Positions 33,692-45,639 of a stretch of 64,000 bases of DNA are shown here, piece after piece (positions within the stretch are counted from its first letter, which is position 1; the number at the start of each line of letters is the position of its first letter). The notes under the pieces are model-generated. The model made no database searches and had not been told where the DNA came from. It saw only the letters and a program-made list of their open reading frames with translations. Source of the stretch: Massospora cicadina (taxonomy: Eukaryota > Entomophthoromycota > Entomophthoromycetes > Entomophthorales > Entomophthoraceae); contig JAKSZP010013341.1 in NCBI GenBank assembly GCA_022478985.1, positions 78,447-142,446 on the forward strand. Reading direction: 5' to 3'. Made by a program: the position numbers and the translations under genes.

Positions 33692-35943
33692 TCATTGGGA
33701 TTTGGCCAAAGCGGATACCCCCATGGAACTGGTAAGGTCTAAACTCTCAAGGCTCTGGAGGGTGCCGGTGGGGGTTGTGCCGGCAAAGCGCTGAGAGCCA
33801 GGCTTGGGGCTGCGCGAGTGCCTGCCGTGGAGACAATTGCGTAGGGCACGGCTAGCAAACACCGTGAGACCGAGGCCAGCCCAATCCTCCCCGTGCAAGT
33901 CACGCAGATCGCCGACGGTAAGCAAGTCTTGGGCTTTGAGCTTGATGAGCCACTCGGCGGCCTTGTCGGCCCCCCGATTGGTGAGGGAGGCGGTGTCGTA
34001 GACGATATCCTCAATAGGCGCGCTGTCAGCGTACTCTAGAGGGGTTAGCAGTGAAGCACACGCCGGCGTACCTCTATTGATAAGGGTCTCCTCGTCATCC
34101 GTGGCCCAATCCGAGACGGTATGCCTTCGCACCAGGCCGGCGGACTGGAAGGCGGGGGCTCAGACGTCGCGTTATCTGGCGGCGGATTGAGTGCATTCAT
34201 AAGGGTGCCCCTGCCGGCTGGGTTTTGCCCCGGGGCTAACGTAGTGGGCGCGCTGGTGGAGAGCGTAGAACTAGGCCGACTGCGCTCCTCAGCTAGACGC
34301 GCCCGTAACTCGGATATCCCTGCCTTCCGCTCGGCTTCGCTGGCCCGCTCCGCCGCCAGTGCCAGTTTGCGCTTAGCCTGATCCAGCTCATGCTCTATGC
34401 CATTTGGCTTGAGCCGTGGGTGGTCGTAGTTGGCGCTACTGGTCTCCTCCAGGGTGGGCCGGTTGAGGTCGCGCAGGATGCGATTGATCTCGAAGGTGAT
34501 GAGATGCTGAAACCTTTGGGGTAGAACCTCCTCGTCGATCATCTCCTTCACCACCTCTTCCGCAGTATCCGTCTCCACGTTAAACTCAAACTTGACCGAT
34601 AGTTTATCCGTGCCGTGGAACACCACCTGGAGAAACAGATGGTTTTTGGACTCCACCGAAAGCAGGATTACTTCGGGGTCAACCCCCAAAAACGCATGGC
34701 TCAACAGCTCCTGCGCCGACGGCCTAACCATTAGCTTCGGAAATGAAGGGTCAGTACCGCTTGTCCTCGGTATCAAGGCAGCTATTGATGATTCCGAGCA
34801 CCATCGGGTCATCTTGCGCCTTGGCGATGCAGTTTGGTTTAAGGCCCTTGCGGGTTAACTCGAAAATACCTTCAAGCGGTACCTGCGAAACCTTCTTGTA
34901 TACCTGCGCAGCGTTGTCGCACTCGGCATACGGGTATTCCCCAGTCTTCATTTCCAGCAGGCACATGCCAAACGCGTAGATGTCCACCTTCTCGCTATAC
35001 CCCTTCTCCTCATACATCTCAGGGGCCATGAATTCCGGCGTACCTAACGCCTTAATCGTTGCCGAGCCGCAAGCTTACCAATGACGGTGTATTTCTTGCC
35101 TAGGCGCATTTTCGCCGTGCCCATGTCGCCAATCTTGACCTCCCCGTGAGCCCCGTTGATGAAGATGTTGTCGCATTTGATGTCGCGATGGATGATGGGC
35201 GGGTCGTGGGGTGGAGGTAGGCTAGCCCCTTGAGGATTTGGCGGGACCACCGCTTGACGATCTTGGGGTTGGGGATCTGCAGCTTATGGATGAACCTGGG
35301 GATTAAGGCGTACAAGGGGATTTACTCTCGCAGCGTTCCGGAGGTCATCAGCTCCGTAATAAAGATGGACTCGTTGTTGACGTACCAGCAGTCGTGGAAG
35401 GCGATGATGTTGGGGTGCCTAACCTTCTTCAGAATTTCAATCTCTGAGCTGAGCTCCAGGTATTCCTTATGGCTCGCGTGCTGGCGGCGAGAAAAGTCAG
35501 CTGAGCTCAACTTGAGCGAAGGCTCAGAGGTAAAGGGCGACCTTACCTGGAAACAGTTCCAGGCGACCTCATAGCCCTCGTCGCGATCCAGGCCCTTATA
35601 AACCAGTTTGTAGGCACCCTTTCCAAGTAGGACGTTGAGCTAAAAACGGGTGACCTTGTGTAAACTGGCGCGGGGGCCAAGTTACCTTGGCGTATCTGCC
35701 GCGAGGGCCGAGCTCGGTAATCTTTTCGGCGGTGAGCTTGGAGGTGGTGATGAGGGTGTCTAACCCGTCCAGCGAAGTGGCGCGGGAGCTTTCATTGGGG
35801 GGTGTGAACATGGCCTCCCCCAGGGAAGGCAGCTGATAAAACTCGGGGGACGGCTTTCGCTGGAGCGATGAAGCACGAAAAAGGGAAGTTGGGTGAGACT
35901 GTTCACTTCCAGCTGAAGAGTGTTCGCTATCACAAGTTGACAT
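33692..35943 (-). CDS. WNK-type (with-no-lysine) serine/threonine kinase
   Basis: This is the only host gene seen. Exons inferred from GT-AG joints: 35686-35943, 35547-35639, 35326-35510, 35079-35295, 34758-35043, 34723 to about 33692. The introns are 46, 36, 30, 35 and 34 bp. The kinase has a glycine loop [11 protein letters not shown] whose Lys sits where WNKs place their catalytic lysine. The usual VAIK lysine is absent (EVAWNCF). [14 protein letters not shown] and [12 protein letters not shown] follow. An OSR1-C-like domain is at about 34500-34690 ([14 protein letters not shown]), and a coiled coil at about 34300-34400. A SAM-like helical end lies at about 33830-33990 ([16 protein letters not shown]). 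WNKs act in osmotic and ion signalling. One base is missing in a C-run before HDPPIIHRD (about 35205). Another frame change near 34120 could be a sixth, 41-bp intron. Either gene decay or base-calling error. Confidence 0.85.
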
Positions 35944-37084
35944 ATTTCACACCAAAAAAGCTTTAAGGTGAGCCAATAAAAATTAAAGGGTACCTTAAAA
36001 ATACGAGGTTAGTTTTTACAAGATGAACGGAAGTGAACGGTACGGAGAAGCTTGAATGAACACCAATTCCAGTTTAGGGCAGCCCTAAAAAATCTATTTA
36101 AACAAAGTAAGTAAGGGAAGCCACGCTGAACTATAAAAGCGCTTCATTTTAAAGATAAAAGCGGGAAGGTTGAGAACCAAGTTTAAAGCGGGAAAATAAT
36201 GGAGATGTAAATTAAGGCTATACTTAAAAAACCGCAATCCGACAAGTTCTCGAGCAAGGTTGGCTTCAATGACAAGCAGGTGGGAGATGGACGGTGTGCC
36301 TCGCATAAAACAGAGTGGAGGAGCGATTTGAACACTTGGTGGGCAGTTAAACTTCACAAATTTAGTAAGACTCAGCTAGATTACACTCCGCCCCAAACCT
36401 CTTCCCCTCTGATAAAGGATATTGAGTACTCGGTCCAAGTTAACTGGTAGTGGTTGCAGAAGGTCCGTGTTTAAAGTAGAAATTATATCTTTATCAAACC
36501 CTAACCCACAGTTCACCCGGATATCCAATCGAACCCGATGCTTGGCCACCTTCCAATTCCGATTAAAGTTTACCATTTGCTAATAATTTAATTCGCTTTA
36601 TTAGTATTTACGGGTTGAGTTTAACAAATCAACAGATCATTGGATTGTTCCCCTCACCAATCATAGCATCGATATCGATTCGATAAAGGTCAAACTTGTG
36701 AAACCTCACCTGGATGATAACACTACCAGTCATTAAGTTTTTCTACTACACTTTAAAATAGATACCTTCAAAAAAAGAACCTCAAATAAACAAAATAGAT
36801 ACCAATGACTAGCTCGGTTAGATCACGCGTTCAACTTGCTGAAGTACCTTACAAAATGGTATCAAAATCGCCTTGTGTTCTGCCAATAAAGTTTTAAAAA
36901 GTTTATCAGAGTAAACTTTTTACCCATTCTAATTTAAGTTTACCTAAAATCCGCCTATAGCTCAGCTTACTTTATATTTCGTTAAAGTTTTATATAATTT
37001 ACAATAACAGATCAGAAGTAGTAGCGTATAAGCTAATTAAGAGCCAATTATCAGATGAACCTTGATTCTAATGGCTAATTATTT
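35944..37084. other. Upstream region of the kinase gene, no other gene
   Basis: About 1.1 kb beyond the kinase start codon, still relatively GC-rich near the gene and AT-rich beyond 36.6 kb. The promoter is expected here, but no TATA or other element can be assigned. Open frames of 66-87 codons on the minus strand match nothing I know. Confidence 0.45.
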
Positions 37085-37363
37085 GGCCATGTTAGGTTAA
37101 CCTAAGGATGGACACCAATATGAGGAAAGAAACTGTTGATTTAAAGCTCAGTGGATAAGAGAATAATCAATAAGAGTCTTTCTTCTTTAAAATTGAGTCA
37201 TTTTTGGGTTATCTATGACCTAATATGGATTTTGGCTTGGCAACTTATGCTTTACCAATAAGGGTCTAAATCCTGAAATAACAACCTGATATGCAAAGGC
37301 AAGATTTGAACCTATATCTCCAGTATAATAGTTAAGTGCTCTGATTAACTATACCATCTCCCC
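37085..37363 (-). mobile_element. tRNA-derived SINE with LINE tail, copy D
   Basis: On the minus strand the head reads GATGGTATAGTTAATCAGAG (A-box region, about 37340-37359). The B box GGTTCAAATCT (37302-37312) is one base from consensus. The body resembles the SINE at 15384, and the 3' part has GTGTCCATCCTTAGGTT (about 37093-37113), the tail motif of that SINE and the LINE. The final A-run is eroded and no flanking duplication could be fixed. A plain tRNA gene is unlikely because the stems do not pair well. Confidence 0.65.
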
Positions 37364-37916
37364 TATTTTACTGTATATCTTTGTTATAACTATAAGTCTA
37401 TATTTTTGCTGTATTTTAACTTGTTTATTATGCTATAGATCTTCATGATATTTGATATTTGAGTTTGGCTATAAAATTAGCCTTTAAGGATTCTTCATAA
37501 ACTACTTGTTGACATATAGGTAAAGCTATTTTAGAAATGGTTTTAGTAGTCAGCTAGATCTATTTTAAAGAATCAGTGTGAACTAAATTATACAGCATGC
37601 TCTATCAATCGAGCCATATCAACATTATAATGTAGATAACAAAATAGAGTGGATTAGACAAACAGATGCAAAAACTTATGCAGACATACCTTTAACATTA
37701 CTAAAGATAATTTTATGATAGTTAGAAAGTCTTGATAGATAAAAAAAACTAAAAGGTAAAAAGTAGATTACTATCCGTTAAAATTGTATAGTAAACTCAC
37801 TATGTCTGAATTAAGGGTAAGTTTTTCTACCCATTTTTAGGCTTATCCTTTCATCTGCAACTTTTATAAATATATCCCAAAAGTCCTAACTTGTGATGTT
37901 TGTCCCTAGGCCAACA

Positions 37917-39200
37917 TATAAGTCCCAATGACCAGACCCTCCACCTGGATCAGGTTCAGTAACCCTTCAGGCATAAGAAAGGCCTAAGGCCTCCCATAGC
38001 TTCCCTGTCTCAACTAAGTGACTTGCCCAATGTGGTAGATGAGCAATAGGTTACTGCCTTGACACCCAAGGATCCTCCCTCTCTCCCCCTTTCTCTTCTT
38101 CTTCATTATTCAAAATGATAGAAGGGGTTTACATGGAGGTGATCCAGTCCAGGAGCCTCCAGAAGGACCCTGAGCCCATCCCACTCCTAGCCCAGATACT
38201 TTCATTATGTTAAAAGATTCCCAGATCTGCCCCAAACATCAATCAAAACCAAACAAGTTGGACTAGGTCATTAATAGTAGAAAGGATCGCAGATCAATCT
38301 ATCAAATCACTCAATATCCCTAATAATATTCCTATCAATTGCCCATTTGAAGTGTATCCATCTAGAACAGGCTGAACTTATCCATCAGAGAGAACCAAAC
38401 CATGGAAAACTGGTACTATTAATCCAAATTACTCACAAATCTAGTATCAAAACTTTTGAAGATTTTTACCCCCCAGAACACTCTCTTCAGACCAACTAAT
38501 TTATATATGCCTCATGGTCCCCCTCCCAGGATAGTGCTCAGGCCCCCCTCTCCAATTATTTCTCCCACATCCTATAAGGGTAACAGCCTTACTTTAGGGT
38601 CAGTTATCATTTTATTTTATATTGACTCTATTTATCTATTACCCTGATTTAAATTTTCACAGGATATGCTTTATACACTAGATCATAATTCTCTGGAAAG
38701 GATCTGGCTAAGAATACTACCATCTGCATAACTTTATTAAAAATTGTAAGCAGCATTATAACCCATTAATACAGCATTTGCTGTGCTGTGGCAAAACTTG
38801 GGAGAGCTTGCACCCCTGACCATACCTGCTGATCCATCATGCATGCTGGGTATGACTGTGATCTCATTTTGATGCTGATCCATTGCCAGTTCATCATGAT
38901 CCATTTGACATATAACCTCCCACTATTCTAATCCAATCACATCCAATAACTAGCAACTTCATAGATCAGAGGTGTTGTCATCCTCCATGCCCCTCCATCC
39001 TGGGTTTTCCCCCTATAAGACATGTGGTTGCCCCCATTACAGCCTTTTTTTGTTTATGGGGTTTTCAGTATATGCGTGGACAGTTTTGTTCCTCATTTAA
39101 ACCCTATAATTTACCCTTTCAGAATCTCTAGGACTGCTGAGCCCCTAACATTCTGGGCTCACCACTCAGTATAAAAACCCAGATTAGATTCAAGTTTCTT
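37917..39200 (+). repeat. Probable solo LTR of the chromovirus family
   Basis: caatgtggtagatgagcaat then ggttactgcc (about 38026-38058) matches accaatgtggtggatgagcg then ggtaacagc of the LTR at 29.4 kb. The start tataagtcccaatgacc (37917) aligns with its TGTAAGTCTGGGG start. A TATA-like gtataaaaaccc occurs at about 39170. No internal domain adjoins on either side. Confidence 0.5.
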
Positions 39201-40651
39201 TTAAGCAGCTGCATTCATGACAAGCGCTCTACATATATGTATATACAAATAGTTTGATATTAGATATCTTAGTTTATACTGTAATTAAATATATAATGCT
39301 ATTACCTCTATAACAACTTGTAAGCCTTGTAAGTGGCGCTAGAGCTGCAAGCTTTCCTTGATCTGCGCTCTATAATCTTTAGCCAAGTTTATCTAAAAAG
39401 AATTTTTAGGTAATGCTTAATTTCTGCCTTCAGAACGCCTGTTCAATATATACTGATCAATGGGTACCATTAAACCTCACCAAGTCAAAATTACTAAAAT
39501 TAACTAATCATCTAATCAATAAATTAAATTAATTTTATAGTTTTGGACATCAATCCCAAAACTTTTAAAGCTTCATATTGATAATAAAATCAAGATGAAA
39601 GCTCTCTAACCTTTTAAATAGACTTACCCTTGTTCTTTACCATTTTCAAACAATAGCTTTATCCAAGATATTGTAGCCATAAATCTTTAGTAGGTTGTAG
39701 TGTTGCAGCGAATGAGTTTAGGCCTTTTGCTGTTAAGCCTCTTGCGCCCACAATGAAACATCCCAAAAACGTTGGAGCATCTGGAAAAAGGGTACTCTCA
39801 GGTATTGCAAATGCACCCATCTGCCTTAGTTATAGTTATTCATAGTTTTTCATGCTTTACTATTTCTAGCACCTCTGTACAATATAATGTACCATAAATC
39901 CCAATTTTCCCTTTATCATGTTGTGCGCCCAAGCTATCTTGTTTTTCATTTTAAGAAGTTGTCCTTTAACTATGATAGCTCTTAGAGGTAGCCACTCTCC
40001 AACCTTTATCCGTTGCATAGCCATTCATCCTCCCTGTTCAGTTCTTAGGGTTTGCTACATACCTCCATCATTTAATTCAGCTGCTATGCCTACCCAATTT
40101 ATCTCATCATCCAGCCTCTCTTATCTCTTTGCTTTGAATGTCCTGCTCAGATGAATAGCTACTAAAAATAGGATAAAAACAGCTAAGACTAAAATATCAC
40201 ATAACCTGCTTTAAAGGCTTGCCTTTAATTTTTTTATCTCAGTAAGGTAGATTTTTAAAGTAAATTTGCATGGTCCGCAAAATACTTAGTTTATATGTAA
40301 AAATTTGAGGGTAAGATATGTTTCCCATAATTATTTCAACTATCTTTTATAAAGCTTTTAAACTATTTTTTTGTAATAAATACCTAGCCTTAGCTTAGGA
40401 GCCATATTACTGCTAAGCCTAGTGCAGAAATAGGCGACATGTCAAAGTTATATCACTGCTGAGCTGGCAAATATGAGCTGCCAGAGGCCCTTGTTGAATT
40501 ACTCTGTTCTCAGAAGGTTGCAGGATTAGCTATGTGAGAAGTTTTTGTGGAGGTAGTGATACCTGACATCAAAACTATGAAGGTTTAAATTAGTTCAGTT
40601 TAGATTAATGGTAATTTATTTTTAACATTAAGAGCAATTTTTAAAAAGCTT
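39201..40651. other. AT-rich region, nothing recognised
   Basis: 1.45 kb with a 78-codon plus-strand frame at 39918-40154 that has no recognised motif and is probably chance. A tRNA-like word set was looked for and not found. Confidence 0.45.
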
Positions 40652-41470
40652 TGTTGCAAGTAGTTTTACCAACCATCATTTAATGCAATAATAATTCAAT
40701 TGTTTTATATTTAACTAATACTTTAAATATGCTTTAAGGGTATAAGGAGCCTTGAGCACTCGCCCTAAACTTCATAGGGAGTTACCAAAGTTGTATTAGA
40801 TTATTTTTTGTGCTTTTTACTCAGCATCATAGAGCTATAGATATGGCGGAAAGAATCCCATAACTCCGCTGTTCCAAATGTACACTCAATCTAGCAATCG
40901 CTTTGGCTCTTAGACTTGGCATATTAGATCCACTCCTTTGTAACTATATCTTTTCCATCTACTTTGTCCTTGCGCTGAATTAAATATTTGGCATAAGAAA
41001 TTCTATCTTTATTATAGCCATCTGCTAGGACCTAGAATCCAATCAGTTGATTGCAACTACAATGAAAATGCACTAAGCCTTAGGGATCCAACTCTGATAC
41101 CCTAATCTGGATTATTAGTTCACTAGTCTACCACTTCTGAGTGCTGCTTAGTATACATAAAATACACCAATGGTAACGCTAGTGGAGGGGGGCATGTAAG
41201 GGCTAAAATCTAAGGGTGAATGGATCTTTTTCCTATGTTGCTAGAAGGAACCTAGCTGAAGAAGGACATTAGAGCAAGTAGTTGAGCTTTTGAAAGTACC
41301 TGATACTACATTGCGTTATTATGTAGTTTAAAATAAAGATACCTCTTGCCTAACCCTGCCTTTTTACAAGTGTTTACTAAGGTTGCTGTCCTCATACAGT
41401 GACCTATTGGTTTGAGTTAATAAACTGTGCCCTAGAAATCTAACACCTAAGTGCAAATTTCAACAAGCTT
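40652..41470 (+). repeat. LTR, plus orientation, inverted against 41486-42321
   Basis: It starts TGTTGCAAGTAGTTTTACC, like the LTR ending at 63304 (TGTTGCAAGTGGTTTGATC). ggagccttgagca, ttcatagggagtt and agtttattaactcaaa words recur in reverse order in the adjacent minus-oriented LTR. No primer site follows, so it is not an intact 5' LTR. Confidence 0.6.
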
Positions 41471-41485
41471 TAATGATTAAATAAT

Positions 41486-42321
41486 AGAGTTTGCACAGGG
41501 TCCAAAAGTTGGTGCTTAGGCATTATATTTTGGAGGCACAGTTTATTAGGCTCAAAATAATAGGTTACTGTTTGAAGATAGTAGCCTTAGAAAAAATTTA
41601 AAAAATTAAACTTTTGTTAAGTGACATATTTTTATCAGAAAAAATAAGAGCACAATGTAGTATCTGGTACTTCCAAAGACTTGATAGCTCACTATGACAT
41701 ATCTTCTATGTGCTAGGTTCTATCCAGAAATGTAGGAAAAAAGACCCCTTACCATTTGAAACAGCCAAGATAATCCCCTTCCACCTGCATTCCTATTGGT
41801 GAATTTTATGTATACTAAGAAGCACTTAAATGTGGTAGACTAGCAACATAATAAATCTAAGCTTGGTTAATGGAGCGAATCAAAAGGGCTCAGTGAATTT
41901 TCATTATAGTTGTGATCAAATGATTGCATTTGAGATTCTGGTATATGGTCCCACAAGAACGTAAATCCTCATACTGGTTATTTTACGCCAGCGTGGGGGA
42001 CAAAATAAAGTCAAAAAATATAGATAAATTGGAGCGGATATTAACTCCACGGCCAAGAGCCAAAGCGATTATTGGATCATAGTATTAGAATTTTCACCAG
42101 TGGGGTTATGGGATTTGATCCACCATATATATATATATATCTACAGCGCTGAGTCAAAAGCACAAAAAATAAAAAACAACTTTGGCAACTCCCTATGAAT
42201 TAAAGGGCATCATGCTCAAGGCTCCATATTCAATTGATACTATCTCTAAATTATTTTAAATAACTTAATATTAAATAAATTTGCATTAAAATGATGAATG
42301 TTCAAACCAATTGCCGCAATA
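41486..42321 (-). repeat. 3' LTR of the outer element
   Basis: Preceded (minus strand) by the purine tract aaagtggggt, then TATTGCGGCAATTGG. It contains an (AT)8 microsatellite (42125-42140) and pairs with 62484-63304 through ggcgcttaggc or ggtgcttaggc, caggtttatgggatttgatc and ccaccatatatata words. Confidence 0.7.
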
Positions 42322-42453
42322 ACCCCACTTTAGCAAACTTCAGGTAACAAAGATGAGTTTAGTCAGATGAGTTATTGGGAGCTAGAGGCCAGAGAGCCAG
42401 AGTGCATGTAGTTCTTTAGAAACTTATCATGCACTCAATTGATAAGATGGCCC

Positions 42454-43880
42454 TTAGTAAGATCCTTCAGAGTTTAAGCATCTGTAAATGTCTTCTCTTT
42501 GATCTAATATGATCCTTTTATAAATATGAGCTAGTTTGCTTGTCCATCTAAAACCTTGGATGTCATAATAACAAACCAATTCCCCTACGCCAAAAGTAGA
42601 TAAGGTCCAGTTGTCTTTGTTATCATGTGCTCTAGCCTTGACTTCCAATACCTAGCGTTTAAGTAAGCAGAACTTTGTAACTGAATAGAAGGTGCATGAG
42701 CTTATTAAGGTATCTACTAGAAATAATATTCTATTCTGTAACACATGCATATAATAGTAGGGGCAACATGGGCTGCTTCCCATGTTATAAAGCAAACATG
42801 GAGTGCCCCATTGCTGAATAATATGCAACGGTGTAAGCAAATACAGCAGAAGGCATGAAAAGAAACCAACTCGTCGCTTTTCCTGAAACTAGCTTACTTA
42901 AAACCCTCACAAGGCACCTTTCACTCATTTGTTGGTGCCATTGGTCTCTGGGTGATAGGACGTAGATAGTATCCCTCATATACCCATTAGAATGGTAAGC
43001 TTAGAAATCATTTGATGCTCAAAATTAGTCCTATTATACATCATCAGACTCTGGGGTATCCGTGCCAGAAATAACATCTTTTAGAATTATTTTGCCATAT
43101 TTTTGGACCCCAAGTCCCTGACTGCCTTAACATTCACCCACTTGGTTAGGTGATCAATGACCATGATGATATATTTGAACTGCCCAGGAGTATTTTCAAG
43201 GGCACCACAGCGTCCATGGAGACAGTGTGCCAGGAAAAATTGGATTTAACTAATTCATAAGATGTAGCCTTTCAATAAAGAACCTCCACATGGCATTAAT
43301 GACAGCAGATGAGAGTCTCATGTATATCATATGACATAGAATCTCAATTATAATGGGATCATAGTTGTAAAAATGTTTTCTTATATTTACCGTGGCCCAT
43401 TGCATTGTGAGAAGCAATGATCAAATTCATTCATTTGGTCAGTCTATGGAACGAAAAAGAGTTGTTCATTAATAAACTTATACATTTCCATCTTCTACAA
43501 AAGTAGTTTGTCTGGTTTTGTCCACCATTCATTAACCTCAATAGACTCATTGCCATATTGCTAACTAAACATTTTGGTAAAAATAATTCATCGCCCTTAA
43601 CAGCCAATAAGGCTACAGTAGGCAACTAAAAGGGTCCATTCACGTTTTGATTCTTGATGCTAAGTTAAGTTAAATTTATAAATCATTTTCTTGTAATTTC
43701 AAGGCACAGAGGGCTAACCATCCTTCAGGATCCTTTAAGTTCTGCAACCAGAGCAAAGAAGCATGGGTTTTTATCACAGTAAAATGAATGCCATTGATAT
43801 AAGCCCAAATCTATTACAAGTGTAAATGATAGCTAGACACTCCTTTTTAGTAACAGTATAATTCCTTTCATGCAATTCAG
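42454..43880 (-). pseudogene. RNase H C-terminus and integrase of the outer element
   Basis: HERNYTVTKKECLAIIYTC (about 43810-43868) continues the RNase H cut at 58513. Then come DPEGWLALCALKLQ (about 43700-43750), integrase N-terminal traces (43431-43625), the catalytic core in broken frames (about 42990-43250, including WHTVSMDAVV-like text), and SPRDQWHQQMSERCLVRVLSK (about 42880-42950), where Glu of the DDE triad is retained as E in SER. The C-terminal GVGELVCYYD segment lies at 42454-42648. Many stops. Confidence 0.7.
43876..43880. repeat. Target duplication TTCAG of the chromovirus (partner 58508-58512)
   Basis: TTCAG precedes TGTCATGG at 43881 and follows TTAACA at 58507. The joined sequence reads through RNase H of the outer element at RTLN and HERNY, which supports 5-bp staggered integration. 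Confidence 0.85.
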
Positions 43881-44748
43881 TGTCATGGTTAAATGAATTG
43901 ATTTTGGGAACCAACCCCAAGGATAAGGCTGGGCGACAGGAGGCCCAGAAGGTGAAGATTCAGGCTCTTCCTGACCTTAAGTACACATTAGATTAACGCT
44001 GGTACACGCTAAATATTCCCAGGTTGATACTAATGAGGTGCAAAACGCCCAGCCCCTTGTTGTCAGCCCAGGCGTTGAAACGGACAAACTACATAACGAA
44101 TGAAGATGGTTCAATTCAGTTAATTGGAGAACAGGGGTTCAAAACCTGTTTGAGTTACAAAATCATGAGTTTGGATAGCATACAGCTTCAATCAATCACT
44201 TGAGTGAAGACAGTTTTGGTGTATTCTACTAAATCAGATGAAATAATTTGCCTATTGGAGTGTCAAGGCTTGGGCCCACTTACGCAGACCCATATTTACC
44301 CTGACTCAGTTTAAATACGTTTTTTGTGACCAACATTCCTTGTTGGTCGACTTTTCACAATAAACTTACCCATTTTTACGTTTTATTATGGCTCCTTGGG
44401 CGAACTTGGGGGCGGACCTCTTCAAGGAGGTCTCCAACTATGTAGGCCACTACATACTATCCCAATTTATGAAAGTTTCAGGTGCTCCCTTGGGCCGCTC
44501 TGGTCCCCTCCAGATCGAGGTATCTAAGCCTCCTGGCACCAATTTACACTTAATTATGGACTCCCCTTTGGGGTCCACTCAAGTTGTGCTGTTTCTCACT
44601 TACCTGATAAAGTATACCACGCTTTACACCCTTGCTTTGGGTCCTTTTGTACAGGCACCATTTGAGGTGCCTTTTTTCCCATTCTTCCAATGGCTAGTTC
44701 CCTAGCAGTGTGGGTTTGCATCCCACACCACCTTGCTGGGAACGAGAT
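43881..44748 (+). repeat. 5' LTR of the middle chromovirus, 3' end truncated
   Basis: Matches 57614-58482. It holds a 106-codon frame at 44388-44705 also present in the other LTR. It stops at aacgagat, where the younger element's TGTTGAG begins. The equivalent of 58483-58507 is absent. Confidence 0.85.
44388..44705 (+). CDS. Small LTR-encoded ORF, no known domain
   Basis: It reads MAPWANLGADLFKEV, continues NYVGHYILSQF and includes LIMDSPLGSTQVVLF. The counterpart in the 3' LTR (58122-58400) is 92 codons and clearly the same protein until a frame change near its end. It begins just after aataaacttacccat, so genomic transcripts from the 5' LTR would carry it as a leader ORF if transcription starts upstream. 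Similarity between LTR copies is by descent and is no proof of coding. Confidence 0.3.
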   Translation: MAPWANLGADLFKEVSNYVGHYILSQFMKVSGAPLGRSGPLQIEVSKPPGTNLHLIMDSPLGSTQVVLFLTYLIKYTTLYTLALGPFVQAPFEVPFFPFFQWLVP

Positions 44749-45619
44749 TGTTGAGTAATTGACTGGACCTAATTGTCAGATATTCAATAGGGACATAATA
44801 ATGTTAGCATGCTTAAACTTATTATGGATTATATCAGATATCAGCGATTATGGATCAGGTATACCCTAAGTATATCCAAACTTGGGATATGTGGCCTAGC
44901 GATTTCACTTAATAATATTTGACTATGATGACATGGGCTCAAGGGCTTTGTTGGTTAGGTCAGACTTAAATTAAGTTTTGACTTAATGACTCAGGCACAT
45001 GGGCTTTGTTGGTCTATGTCAAAATTAGTTTTTAATGTCAGTTGAGTTTTTGATTAAATTAATTACTAATTAGTGATATGAATTGCCTTGGTATGTGCTG
45101 CCAATTACATGTGAAAGAGAATTGGTTCAGCTATTTGCAGATGCATCTGAAATGCCATCTTGAGAATGATGATGGTGTTTACTCCAACCCTGAGGCTGAG
45201 CATGATGCCCTGAGTCAAAGTATTTGTAGATGTTCTTACAAACATTTTATGTGGCCAAGTGCCATTGAAAATGAGACATCATGGGTAAGATGTGGTGAAC
45301 ATTCAAACCCTATAAATAACCCTCAAGTTGATGCTAATAAAAACATTCAACTACTGGATTAGTTTATAATTTAACTTATAAACTTTTTGCATTTAGTATT
45401 TTACTTTGTATTAGTCAGGATTTACTTGGGATCAGTAAGATCAGGGCAGCGTGCCATCGTCCAAGTAAACTACAGGGTATACAATTTGAGTACTACCAAG
45501 AAGTTATATTTTAAATTCTAGTCACCATCCAGTCTATTGTCATCATACAATAGATGCACGACACTCCACCCCACATCTGAAGAAGAACCAGCCCTCTGAA
45601 GCAGAACCAAAATTCAACA
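44749..45619 (+). repeat. 5' LTR of the youngest element
   Basis: 871 bp, near-identical to 52053-52923. It contains a 94-codon frame (45078-45362) repeated in the 3' LTR (52382-52618), with differences that change its end, so it is probably not a gene. Confidence 0.92.
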
Positions 45620-45621
45620 AG

Positions 45622-45639
45622 TGGCGCTCATGGCTGGGA
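45622..45639 (+). promoter_or_regulatory. tRNA primer binding site
   Basis: TGGCGCTCATGGCTGGGA begins 2 bases after the LTR and starts with TGG. The first gag ATG (45630) lies inside it. The tRNA was not identified. Confidence 0.7.

Noticed and set aside
33739..34381. Other long frames overlapping the kinase gene on both strands
   Set aside because: They are GC-driven shadows; only the spliced minus-strand frame carries kinase, OSR1-C-like and SAM-like motifs.
37297..37360. Functional tRNA gene
   Set aside because: The D, anticodon and T stems pair poorly, and the sequence continues into a SINE body and LINE-type tail.
42125..42140. (AT)8 microsatellite as an independent feature of interest
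   Set aside because: It lies within an LTR and has a shorter equivalent at about 63105-63115 in the partner LTR, so it is ordinary repeat-length variation.
45078..45362. 94-codon ORF in the LTR of the youngest element as a gene
   Set aside because: The copy in the other LTR (52382-52618) has a different end through a 1-base difference, and the frame shows no motif or codon constraint.
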